Assembly (NCBI GenBank): GCA_949318235.1
Contig: OX439136.1
Span: forward strand, 5,909,758-5,973,757
Reading direction: 5' to 3'
DNA: 64,000 bases
Source: Ecdyonurus torrentis
Taxonomy: Eukaryota; Arthropoda; Insecta; Ephemeroptera; Heptageniidae
The translations under genes and the position numbers were made by a program. Each line of letters begins with the position of its first letter. Positions within the stretch are counted from its first letter, which is position 1. This document shows, piece by piece, positions 1-10,700 of this stretch. Below the pieces are notes generated by a model. The model saw only the letters and a program-made list of their open reading frames with translations. It did not search any database and was not told the origin of the DNA.

Positions 1-126
1 ATTCATTCATTCATTCATTCATTCATTCATTCATTCATTCATTCATTCATTCATTCATTCATTCATTCATTCATTCATTCATTCATTCATTCATTCATTC
101 ATTCATTCATTCATTCATTCATTCAT
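1..126. repeat. (ATTC)n microsatellite
   Basis: Uninterrupted ATTC tetranucleotide array that starts at or before the window edge and decays at about 126-145 into ATGCATTCATCC-type variants. The same motif in the opposite orientation forms a second long array at 53562-53782. Confidence 0.95.
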
Positions 127-145
127 GCATTCATCCATTCATTTA

Positions 146-975
146 TGAGATGTTCTTTTATTCAATATATTATTTTATTTATTTAATAATAATATTAGTC
201 TCTATAAACCAAAATATAAATGCAAGCAATTAGTTACAAATAATTTTACACAAATTTATGTTTATATAAATTCAGTTATAGATTTTACATACAAATTTAG
301 AGATAATTTAACAATTCCAATGCACCGCGTTAAATATCTCCCTTTGAATACATCAGAAATAATGATCCAAAATTAGCACTAGAATAGCTGATACCAAAAA
401 ACAACAACATGTTTTAATGCAACATTCTAAAACAAAATTGTGTGTTTCATTCATATATATATTAGAAAATTGTATACATACTATACTACCAAAAAGTTCT
501 TATGCACAAAACATAATCATAAGAAAATGTATATAATATTCATATACAACATGTATATATAATAATTCTATATATTATACGAATTCTCTTACAACAAGAT
601 ATAATTATTGTAACTTTTCTTATACATTAAAGTGTGCAAAGTATTATTAATAAACATAGTTGTAAAACAAAAGTATAAGTATTAACTGTATAAGGTGTAC
701 AGTATATATATTTCATCAAAGTGAAAATATAGTTATACTTGTGGATATCTTATTTTGTAAAAGTAAATACCTTACGTTTAAGTGTTGTGTAATATAAAGT
801 TAAAATTTTCTTCTCTCTCTCTCTCTCTCTCCTTCTATATATATATATATATATATATAATATGTATTCCTAATTTCACTTTCCCTTGAGTAAAATTGAC
901 TTCGCGGGGTACTTACTAAAGGTAACTTAAAGGAAAATTCAATTAAGACGTTTTCTCATAGAACGATAGAAGGAG
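146..975. other. Gene-free AT-rich flank
   Basis: Low-complexity AT-rich sequence with no supported coding exon. It contains a short (CT)n run at about 812-831 followed by an (AT)n run at about 837-859. I see no RNA gene and no transposon ends here. Confidence 0.55.

Positions 976-1034
<59 letters not shown>
976..1034. repeat. (GA)n microsatellite
   Basis: Dinucleotide GA array of about 55 bp, separated by about 50 bp from the following (AT)n array. Open frames across it are repeat translations, not genes. Confidence 0.9.
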
Positions 1035-1037
<3 letters not shown>

Positions 1038-1083
1038 TGAAACTATATAACCAAAATGAAAAACTATTTCTGGCAGTTTCTCT

Positions 1084-1192
<109 letters not shown>

Positions 1193-1384
1193 TTACACAC
1201 ACAAAGTTTTCTGTATGTTATACTTACTCTCGGTTCCTTCTTGCATATAGTGTATATTATGTATAAAGTTTTCAAAGTTTAAGTTTTCTCTCTATGTTGA
1301 AAACTCTTTGAGTTTTCCCGCACTATACAGCATTTTGTATTTTTATATATTATGTATAAAATTTCTCACTTCACACTTGGTTTA

Positions 1385-1521
<137 letters not shown>

Positions 1522-1845
1522 CTTTTATGATATAACATATTATAACAAAGAATGTGACTAATTTAATTACTATTATATATAATATTTTGTCATAAGATAG
1601 TTTGTTACAGTACTTCACAATATTTTATAGATCATTTTCTTTGTTTAAGCCTTGTACAGAGTTTTGTTACATAAAGCAATTATCCTTTTTTTTTTATATA
1701 GACAAAATTATTAATCCGTATGGAAAAAAAATATCGAATCTATAACAAATCCTTTGGAAATAAAAGAAAAAGACATCGAATCTATATATAAAAAAAAAAA
1801 AACATTAAAAAAAAAAATTTTAAAAAATATTTAAATAAAAAATTT

Positions 1846-1849
1846 ACAT
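1846..1849. other. Target-site duplication ACAT (left copy)
   Basis: ACAT immediately precedes the LTR at 1850. The same four bases follow the other LTR at 16870-16873. A 4-bp duplication is typical of Ty3/gypsy and errantivirus integration and fixes the element borders. Confidence 0.85.
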
Positions 1850-2374
1850 TGTCGCAAGTGGCTTTTGCTGCTTTTAGCTTGTTGGTTATCCTGGCTAATA
1901 TTAAGCCTAATTGCCAATGTAATTGTTAAATATAATCAAAGCTAAAGCACATAACTAAGGCTAAGGTGAGAGGGAGTTTTTTCTTAAAGGACAACTCAAT
2001 TCTTTGTGTCGATACGGTTTGTATTTTCAACATCAAGGATAAAGATCATTCCATACATGAAACACAGTACACTTACGTATTAGCATGACAGTCTCCATTG
2101 CTGTCTTTTCGTATGAGCGAGGAGTCACGGGCAGTAGCTGCACCTTGGTCAGAGGTCAGTTCGCAAGTCAAGTGCCTGCTAGTGCTCGAGCCTCCCTCCT
2201 ATCTCACTTTCTCTACCTAGCCTTGCACACACGCATTAGTGCCCTAAAGCTAATAATGCGTGTATGCAAGTTTGCTTGCAATAACATACTTTGTTATTGT
2301 ATTTTAGTTCGACCCCCGATACCTGTCACGGGGTAGCATTATACATAATAATGTTACATGTCACACCCGTGACA
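1850..2374 (-). repeat. 3' LTR (525 bp)
   Basis: Direct copy of 16345-16869 at a constant offset of 14,495 bp. I could find no difference by reading. In sense direction it begins TGTCACGGGTGTGACA, which is itself an inverted repeat, and ends CTTGCGACA. It contains a near-perfect 14-bp stem (2225-2238 with 2254-2267). An 83-codon open frame on the plus strand lies inside each LTR and is probably a chance frame. Confidence 0.97.
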
Positions 2375-2386
2375 CTACCCTTCCGC
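2375..2386 (-). promoter_or_regulatory. Polypurine tract (plus-strand primer site)
   Basis: In sense direction the twelve bases directly before the 3' LTR read GCGGAAGGGTAG, almost all purine and abutting the LTR terminus TG. This is the expected place and composition for the tract that primes plus-strand DNA synthesis. Confidence 0.65.
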
Positions 2387-2529
2387 GACCAAGACCTAGG
2401 GGGGGGGGACAATTATTTTTTTTCCTGGAGAAAGTGAGAAATTTAAATACTTAAACATTAAAATGAACATATCAAAAAACAATTAGCAAAATGTAACTCC
2501 TAAAATACCCACAAGCAAAATGAAACCAT

Positions 2530-2587
<58 letters not shown>

Positions 2588-2789
2588 TACCAGATAAAAA
2601 GAGCAGCTAACATTTTCTGCACTTTTATAATGAATCTTGTTACAATTTAATTTACTTCCCACTTTATCAAAACTCTATTAACATTCTCAGTTTTACAACT
2701 TATTTATTATTATTATTATTTTTTTTTTTTCAACCCTTTTAAATTAATTTCAAAAATACACCTGCATATTTTTAAATTATTATTTTATA
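2387..2789 (-). other. 3' untranslated region of the retroelement, with a 54-nt poly(A) tract
   Basis: Non-coding stretch between the env stop and the polypurine tract. It contains a run of T at 2533-2586 (poly(A) in sense orientation) and a G9-10 run at about 2400-2409. No ORF or motif was recognised. Confidence 0.7.
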
Positions 2790-4844
2790 TTATATGTTCT
2801 GCTCATTTGCAGACATAAAAAATGACGGGACTACAATATCATTATTAAAAACTTGTTCTTCAGGACACATATTTAATGGCGTCTCTTCATTTACGACACC
2901 ATTTGTGGTTGTTATCATTGAAGGGGTTGCATCAGTAGTTGTAGTTGGACGATAAATAGTGCGGTTTATTGGCACTATTTGCTGATGTACTATCATCTCA
3001 TGATTTACTACGGTTCCTTGCCTGACCTGCCTACGTTGGCTCCATATTTTTGCCAAAATTAAAGTCAGACGAATAATAATAACAATGGCTACACATAGTA
3101 GTAGATTGCCAGTTATACCCCAAAACACTGATTTGTTTTGGGTTTCATCCAAAGAGAATGGGTTCAATATGTGAGTATCAGGTGGAATGATACTAATAGG
3201 AATTCCCGGTGTCTCTCTTGTATCCAGAGCCTGTAGGGTTTTGATAATAGGACTCCATTTGTTTTTCAAGCTGTTGGTTGCCTTACAGTGCTCTTCTTTG
3301 GACATAGAGATGCTAAAATTCATTGGTATCAGCTTAGCATGATTTTCAGCTTCTATGTTCAACTTGTTACTAAACATGGCTCTGGATTTAAGAGTATGCT
3401 TAGGATGAAAAGCAGTACACCCAGGTTCTAGTTGTAAGAACCCATGTCCTTCAATATTAACTTTACTGATAATATTAATCTTTGGATTTGAATGGACTGG
3501 TTGGCATGTTAGTGAGAAATGCATTTGTTTACTTACACTGTAAAGCCATTCTCCCCTTTCGTCAGTAGGTATGAAGGTAGCAAAAGATTCTTCAATGACC
3601 CTCTTTTCACATACATCTTTTGCTTGCTCTGTCAATCCACGATATGCAGTGATTGAGCATGATGGATAATCTATACCTCTTACTGGGAAATCAGGAGGGC
3701 AGATAAGAACGTCTCCAGGTTTGCATTTCTGAAGAAAATAGATTGGCATCATTACGAAATGTAGCTGATCTTCAGATACTGCCAAAATTTCTGTGTCTGA
3801 AAATACTTCAATGAAGGTTTTGTTCCCTGGATGTTTTTGAGGAATTGAAAAAACTTCATTGATGGTAAAAGCAGATCCTTCTCCGATTGCTGGTAGTGAA
3901 ACAAAAAATCTGAAACTATTAGGAGTTCTGTAGAATCTTACTGTTGCAGTTGAGTAAATAACAGGTAAACCCTCCTTGTGTGGCAAGTCTAGTAGGGTGT
4001 ACCCGTGAGGTAACGCTTGTGATATTTCCACCACAATAGGCAGTAGAGCCTGGGGTGAAATCAACTCTGGTGTAAGTCTCCCATTTTGAGCAGAAGTGAC
4101 GATAACTTGAAGCCTTGAAACTTCCTTCTGTACTTCCATCACGTTATGCCTGAGAAGCGTTTGAGTAGTTTGAACTGCAACTAGAACTCTAGTTTGATGA
4201 TCGACAGCTGCATACTGATTTCGAGTTCTATTAGAACTCTCTGTAATAGCTCTTTCTAGAATATCGACTGTCTTAGTAAGGCTGTCCAACATATCATCAT
4301 GACGTTTCAGAGTAGTAGCTGAAGCATTAAGATAAGTCAGTTGTGTTTCTAAGTTGTGAAACATTTTCCTCTGATTTTCCTTAGCTGCTTCAATCTTCTG
4401 ATTAATGGTTTCCACTTGGTCATCAGTGGCAACTCCAACAATAAAATGCAGACCATAGCCAATAAAGTTTATTAGCCCTCTGGATGTTCGTGTACCCTTT
4501 GTAGTGATGTATTCTAACTCTCTAATTTTGTCATAGGTACACGCTACATCCAGCGAAAGAGTGCCAACAATTTCTGAATTAAGGATTTCCAAACTGGATT
4601 TAAAATTGTTGCCAATTCCACTTGAAAATAATCTAGCTTGGTCTTCAAACTTCAGTAATTGTTTTTCAATTTCGCCTAGAGACTTCCTTAACGTTTCTGT
4701 GTTAAATTCAATCACCAAATTCCATGCGTCTGCCGAGTAAATCATCTTTTGTCCCTTCTTAAAAAACAAGCCGTTTTGTAGATCGTTAGTAGCCTTGCAA
4801 CCCGTGCATGCTAAAAAAATTATAACAAGGTAGTAGTTCCGCAT
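2790..4844 (-). CDS. env: env: F-type (baculovirus F-like) envelope fusion glycoprotein
   Basis: Predicted 684-residue class I-type membrane glycoprotein of the family shared by insect errantivirus Env and baculovirus F. The frame opens at 4871, but a strong 3' splice site (TTTATTTCCAG, AG at 4848-4849) lies 4 nt before the ATG at 4844, so I take that Met. From there it shows a hydrophobic signal peptide with Cys, then an N-terminal subunit. Next is a furin-type RTSR site at about residues 119-122, followed immediately by a GLINF hydrophobic stretch that matches the position and character of the F-protein fusion peptide. Coiled-coil-forming segments follow, then a Cys-containing ectodomain. 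A single transmembrane helix lies near residues 600-625, followed by a basic cytoplasmic tail of about 75 residues. The frame is uninterrupted. The gene follows ORF3 after a gap of about 75 nt. Confidence 0.88.
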   Translation of the reverse strand: MRNYYLVIIFLACTGCKATNDLQNGLFFKKGQKMIYSADAWNLVIEFNTETLRKSLGEIEKQLLKFEDQARLFSSGIGNNFKSSLEILNSEIVGTLSLDVACTYDKIRELEYITTKGTRTSRGLINFIGYGLHFIVGVATDDQVETINQKIEAAKENQRKMFHNLETQLTYLNASATTLKRHDDMLDSLTKTVDILERAITESSNRTRNQYAAVDHQTRVLVAVQTTQTLLRHNVMEVQKEVSRLQVIVTSAQNGRLTPELISPQALLPIVVEISQALPHGYTLLDLPHKEGLPVIYSTATVRFYRTPNSFRFFVSLPAIGEGSAFTINEVFSIPQKHPGNKTFIEVFSDTEILAVSEDQLHFVMMPIYFLQKCKPGDVLICPPDFPVRGIDYPSCSITAYRGLTEQAKDVCEKRVIEESFATFIPTDERGEWLYSVSKQMHFSLTCQPVHSNPKINIISKVNIEGHGFLQLEPGCTAFHPKHTLKSRAMFSNKLNIEAENHAKLIPMNFSISMSKEEHCKATNSLKNKWSPIIKTLQALDTRETPGIPISIIPPDTHILNPFSLDETQNKSVFWGITGNLLLCVAIVIIIRLTLILAKIWSQRRQVRQGTVVNHEMIVHQQIVPINRTIYRPTTTTDATPSMITTTNGVVNEETPLNMCPEEQVFNNDIVVPSFFMSANEQNI

Positions 4845-4859
4845 AATCTGGAAATAAAT
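4845..4859 (-). promoter_or_regulatory. Candidate 3' splice site for env mRNA
   Basis: In sense direction TATTTATTTCCAG ends at 4848, followed by ATT and the env ATG (4842-4844). A pyrimidine-rich tract and CAG placed right against the start codon is the arrangement expected for a spliced subgenomic env RNA. Confidence 0.6.
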
Positions 4860-4920
4860 ATAAAATACCATGTATTAGTCTTCAATTGGTATATGTTTAC
4901 TAGATACTTGATATTGAGAG

Positions 4921-7607
4921 TTATTGCTGGTTTTGATTTTGTTGAAGTACTTTGATTTGCTCCTTTAAGGTTTTTACTTGTTCTTCTGTTTGTAACGTCA
5001 TTTCTGCTATTTGATTCTTCCTTTTATTCATTTTATTGTTCTTATATCTTTTCCTTCTTTCCTTTCTTTTCAATCTACGTTTAACATCAACTTTCTCTAA
5101 TTTGTTGAGTCTATCTAGATGAGATCCCTTTAAAGGTATATCATCACTTTCATCGTGTCTATCTTGATGAGACTCATTTAACCGTACCTCTTCACTTTCC
5201 ATTAATGGTTCATTTTCATCTTCACTTTCCATTTCACTTACTCGTAACGGTAGATCGTCCTCATCATTTTCATTTGATGTTCCATCTTCTTCTCTTTCCA
5301 CTGCATAAACTGAAAGCATATCACTGGAGTGGAAATGCTTCTTATTGATTGTAGTTCGAGGTTCTTCTGTTTGTAAATCAACAGAGAGTTCAAGAGTAGG
5401 TCTTGCAATACTAAGTAATAACAGTGCTTCTGTTATTTTGTTGACGTTTTGGCGTACTCTAATCTTTATGAAGATTTTACCCTTACTCCATGTGTCTGTT
5501 GTGAGACCTTCAAAGGGGGTAAACTTGTGGTTTACCTTAGAACTCTTACAAGCGTACAACACCATGTCAAATATATAGCTTAGGCCTTGTGGCAAGTCTG
5601 TTAATGACACAAGCGTTCCTTGTGATTCTTGATATGTTTCCCTAGACTCTGTAATATCTTGAATTTCTGTCAATACTACTTGGCTGTATATCTCGTCAGA
5701 GCTAATAAAGTCTACTATTAAATTACGATCTTGAGTGATTTCCTTGTAGTTTTGATGGAAACTGCTATTAGTTGGCCGTTTGCGAGCCAATCTCTCAGTG
5801 GCGTCTTCCTTTTTGTGAAGAGGCGTCTCGTTTATGTTTGAGTACTGATTGAACGCCGAAAACTCATGGAGAGCTGCCATTGATAAACGGGGTTCAGAGC
5901 TACTGTCTCCACAAATAATTGGCGATTTTGTCATCCACTTGCATACTTCTACATTGTTAAGTTGTTCTTGTAGAAGTTTGTTTGCTTTCCAAAGATACTT
6001 AATCTCTTCAATTACTGGTTCTTTTATCAATAGGTTCTTAAACTCTTCCTCTGTGGCTTGTGCAAACTTACTTAGCTCTTCAGTTTTGGTTTTGCATTTT
6101 GCAAGTTCTTTAGTCTTCATGATAAGTTCTTCACGAATAATTTTGTAGCTTTTTTCTAACTCACTGATGTTCCCTTCCAATTCATGTACAGTATCTTCTC
6201 TTTCCTGAATAGCTCGATGAAGTTGTTCATTGCAATCGTTCACAATACTCATCTCAGTAATATTCTTTTGCATGATACCTTCTCTTTCTTGAATTTCAGA
6301 ACGAAGTTGTTCAATGCAAGCACTCATCACATTCATCTCAGCATTAACCTTTTCGTTTCTTTTTTCTGTTTTTGTGACGAGCCCTTGAAGCGCTCTAATT
6401 ACTGGTTCCTTACGGTTTGCTTTCTTTAAAGCTTCAATTGATAGCTTAGCATGCACTTTCAATCCCTTAATCTCCGCTTCTGCTTTTTCTAAACGCCTTC
6501 TGCTTCTTGATTCTCTATCTTCGCTTCTTTTTAACTTTTCAGATAATTCACTACACTTCTTATGTAGGTTTTCATTTATTGAGTGTCGTTTGTAACTTGG
6601 TGTCTTCTGATTTTCTTTCCGTTCTACATGTTTCTTGCTTGGGCTTATTGGTTTTGATTTTGAACCACTCAAAGTCTTGCTGCCGGTCTCATTCAAGCTT
6701 TTATCTTCAAAAGTTAACATGGAATATTGCGACTTCTCATTGTTAAACTTCATGTTTTCCCTTGTTTGTTCTTCTTCACTCTCGCCTTCTTCCATTTTCT
6801 CTTCCATGTTGTTTGGGCAGTTTAAGAAAATTTCTTCTTGTTCTTCGTTCATGGAAGATACTGAGCAATTGCTCATTTCCTCAATTTGCATGGCTTCACA
6901 TGGAGGAAGAGGACTTCTGTCTAGATGTAGAGCTTTTTCTATCTCTTTAAGAGGTAGATGGTTTGGTATTTCTGCAACACATTCCCTGGTAATCTCTGGA
7001 ACCTTTTCTGCTGCTTGTTTGCTTACATCATTGGAACAGCTAGGGCTAGATTCGCTAGATTCTGTTTTCTCGGTGTTGTGAGTCTTGATTACTTCAGAAT
7101 GGTTTAATGGCAGACTTTTTATCCCTGCGCATTGTTGTAAAAGACAATTGAGAACAGGAGGAAACGCAGTATACACCGGAGTTTTTATTAATATTGTTTC
7201 TTCCTGGGAATGTCCTGGAGTAGGGTAATAATCTCCTAATAAAGCCTCTCCTAGCAATCCTTCTCTTTGTACCAGATGTTTTGTAAGCTCTGGAAAAAGC
7301 TTTGCTTCAATATGTCTGCCTGGTGTCATGGGAATATTGTCAGTTTCAATAGGCAAATTCGTTGTATCTTCAAGTTGTAGTGTGCACTGTTCTTCTGTTG
7401 GTGCTTCAGCTTTCTTCTCTAAGACTGGTTGCTTCTTGAGACCTTCATTGTCTTCAGCCTGTAGAGTTGAAGCTGCTTCTGTGCTTGGTTGTATTATTGG
7501 TGTTTTGGATGTCTGCTCTGGGACTTGTTGGTCCTTGAGGTGTTTCTCCAGGAACGGTAGTTCCTTGAGACTTCCATCGTCTCCAGCATGTGGAGATTTA
7601 ACTGCTT
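4921..7607 (-). CDS. ORF3: large coiled-coil protein of unknown function between pol and env
   Basis: Not recognised. The in-frame opening runs from 7641 (after a TAA at 7642-7644) to the stop at 4921. The first in-frame ATG is at 7329, giving 802 residues. A 3' splice site (TTTCCTTACAG, AG at 7608-7609) would start an exon at 7607 and add about 93 open codons, so translation may begin on a spliced upstream exon. Counted from 7356, the protein has an acidic/Ser-rich N-terminal third. A long charged coiled coil lies at roughly residues 240-480 and contains a tandem repeat of about 30 residues (EQLxxxIQERE twice). A non-coil segment with predicted globular character lies at about 560-680. Acidic repeats follow, then a very basic cluster (KRRLKRKERRKR) and a short terminal coil. 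The upstream extension also repeats an LKxxPxLEK motif. No enzyme motif, signal peptide or membrane segment is visible. The basic cluster could be a nuclear or nucleic-acid-binding signal (inference). Confidence 0.75.
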
Positions 7608-7622
7608 CTGTAAGGAAACACC
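7608..7622 (-). promoter_or_regulatory. Candidate 3' splice site for ORF3 mRNA
   Basis: In sense direction TGTTTCCTTACAG ends at 7608, in a pyrimidine-rich context just inside the open frame of ORF3. The first downstream ATG (7589) is out of frame, so use of this site would need an ATG donated by the 5' exon or leaky scanning to 7329. Confidence 0.5.
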
Positions 7623-7641
7623 AATTTTGACTTTCAATAAT

Positions 7642-7752
7642 TTAACCATTATAATTTCAATATTCCCACAACTCCATGCTGTTTTTTCTGACACCTTAAT
7701 TTATAATACTGCCCACATATAGATATATACAATATTTTATATTTACAATATA

Positions 7753-7797
<45 letters not shown>
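7642..7797 (-). other. Pol-ORF3 junction with a 38-nt poly(A) tract
   Basis: Short non-coding spacer directly after the pol stop. It contains T38 at 7756-7793 (poly(A) in sense) and AT-rich sequence. A 66-codon frame at 7494-7694 crosses it and is probably not a gene. Confidence 0.7.
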
Positions 7798-10700
7798 CTA
7801 AACTCTACTCCTGAGACTATAATTGTGAGTATTTTGTTCATGAACTACATTTTTTTGTATGTTTTTGCTTCCTTTTGGTCTACCCCTAGCTCTACTTTGT
7901 ACAATCTGGCTATCTGCTTGCACATCATTATTTGCGCTGTGCTCATTAACAACTTCTGCTTCATTTGGAGCTTCTTCTGTCTCTCTTGTTTCTTCTGTAA
8001 TACTTTTCAATTGTTCTTGGTATGACTGCAAACCTTTTGCTTTAGCCAGGTTTGACATATGGGCTATTGACGTCTTTTTAGTGTCTAGATCTTCTAGGTC
8101 AACAGTTACTGGGCTTCTAATGCGTGTAACTCTCATTGGTCCAACCCATTTTGATTGGTATTTCTTGTTTTTTCCAGGCTGGGGCTTGAGATTCTTGCAA
8201 AATACAAGATCTCCTTCTGCAATTTCTGGGTCTTTTGCCTTCCTATTGTATGCGGTCTGTTGCCTTTCTACAGCCTTTCTGTTAGCAATAAGTGCCTTCT
8301 CATGTGTAATGCGCAGTCTCTGTTTCACTTGTTCTACATAGTCGTCATCTACGTTATACTTGATTCTGCTGGGTTGTAAAACATCGGCCCAAGGAAACTT
8401 GATTTTAACGCCATACATCATTTCACTTGGGGTGCAGTTCAATGCACTGTGAATTGTTGTCCTGAAGACAAACAGAGAGAATGGTATCCATGAATCCCAT
8501 TCTGAGTCATCATCAACGAACTGCGCGACCACCGATGAGAATTCCTTATGACTTCTCTCTAGATGTGAATTCCCAGCAGGGTGGTATGGAGATGTAAAGA
8601 TCTGGGGTAGCTGTAGAAGTGAGGTCAACCTTCGCATTAAGGAAGATGTAAAATTTCGTCCCCTGTCACTCAACAGTACCTCTGGTGTTCCATACCGACT
8701 GGTTACTAGTTCTATCAACCCTCGAGCGACTGTCTCGGCTGATTGGTCTGGAATTGCTTTGGCTTCTGGGTACCTAGTGAAAGTGTCTTGACAAGTCAAT
8801 ATGTACTTGTTTCCATTTTTTGTTATAGCCAGGGGCCCAACAATGTCCATTGAAATCTTCTGGAAAGGCCGAACTAACTCTTCGAATGGTCTCAGGGGAA
8901 CCGGGGGTGGAGTTCTGAGTTTCATTTTCATACAGGGAATACACTTACTACAGTAGTCTCGTATGTCCCGTGCCATGTGTTTCCAGTAGAATTGGGACAT
9001 TATTGAGTGTGTAGTTTTACGTATTCCTTTGTGTCCGGCAAGAGGAGTATTGTGGCACAGTTTTAATACTGTGGGAACCATTGTTTTTGGTACACATACT
9101 CTTGGCAATTCATGTTCTTCTTCTGCTTTTCTGTACAGAAGCCCTTCTTGATCCAAGACGTATGGTACCTCCTCAGCTCCATCTGCCTCATTTAGAGATT
9201 GGATTATTGGTTTCCAGTGTTCATCCAGGCTTTGTTCTTTGTAGATCTTTTCTCGATCCCATACTGGTTCATAGTCTGTCATCAAGTCGCTTGTGACTAT
9301 ATTTATGGGAATTTCACGGCCATATTCAAACCTACTCAGTGCATCAACGTTAGAAATTTGACTTCCAGGTTTGTAGACTACGTCAAAGCTGAATTCTGCA
9401 ATGTCCATGATCCATCTTGCTAATCTAGGTTTAGGATCTTTTGTAGTAAGTATCCAACGCAAAGGTCTATGGTCTGTGTTTAATTTGAACGTCCGACCTA
9501 GCAGATATACTCTGAAGTGTTTGATTGCTGCGACGACGGCAAAACATTCAAGCTCTGTGGCTGAGTATCTGGACTCAACGTCAGTGAGTTTGTGACTGTA
9601 GTAAGCCACTGGGTGTTCACCATCTTCCGCTTCTTGACTAAGGATAGCTGCTAAGGCTAACGTACTAGCGTCGGTAGTTAATGTAAACTCCTTCTCCCAA
9701 TTAGGGTAGCGAAGTACTGGTTCTTTGCAAAGTACATCACGCATTGTTGTAAATGCTTCTTTCTCTCGTGCACCCCAGATAAATGGCGTGTCTTTCTTTG
9801 TAAGACAGGTGAGAGGATAAGCTATCTCAGCCATCTTTTCTACATATCGTCTGTAGAAGTTACAGAACCCTAAGTAGGCCCTTACTTGCTTAACTGTTCT
9901 GGGCTCTTTCATTTCTCTGAGCGCTTTGATCTTCCCAGGGTCAGGTCTTACTCCTTTGCTACTGATAAGGTGGCCAAGAAAAACTACTGACTTCTGAAGT
10001 AGCTCGATCTTGGATGGTTTGAGTTTCAGGTTAGCTTTCCTAAGACGTTCGAACACTTGTCGAATACGTTGTAAGTGTTCTTCTACAGTGGTCCCTCCGT
10101 ATACCACAATGTCGTCGACATAGACCTGACATATGGTTCCAATCAGGCCCTTCAGGACCTTCGATAGTATTGAAATGAACTTTAGAGGTGACCCATTCAA
10201 CCCAAACGGCATTCTAAGGCATTCATAATGACCATCTGGTGTAGAGAATGCGGTATATTCACGTGAATCAGGGTGCATTTTAACTTGCCAGAATCCACTG
10301 TTAAGGTCCAAGACTGTGTAAAAGTTTGCCCCGCCCATTTCGTCTATCAATAACTGTATATTTGCTATGGGAAATACGGACTTTTTACACACCTTATTTA
10401 GAAATCTGTAGTCCAAAACTGGTCTCATTGCAGGTGGCGCTCCTGGTGGTGTCTTTTTCTTCACTAATATGATAGGAGCAGCCCATGGACTATGTGATGG
10501 TTGAATAATGCCTTGCTCCAGCATCTCGTCTATTGCCTTTTTAAGATGTAGTCTTTGTGATTGTGGTACCCGGTAAGGCATCCTCTTAATTGGTTCTGCT
10601 CCTTGCACATCAATGGTGTGTGTATCAACATCTGTGAACCCAAGTTTATTTGTGCCATGAACCATTATATCTTGAAATTCTTCTATCAAGGCAAATGTTT

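Noticed and set aside
2085..2336. 83-codon plus-strand frame in the LTR (also 16580-16831)
   Set aside because: Present twice only because the LTR is duplicated. It is antisense to the element, has no recognisable domain, and is not supported by any other signal.
7494..7694. 66-codon minus-strand frame between pol and ORF3
   Set aside because: It overlaps the open ORF3 extension in another frame and crosses the predicted splice acceptor. No domain; judged a chance frame, though its internal ATG (7589) would be the first one after splicing.
5345..9595. Plus-strand frames opposite ORF3 and pol
   Set aside because: Shadows of the real minus-strand genes; no domains of their own.
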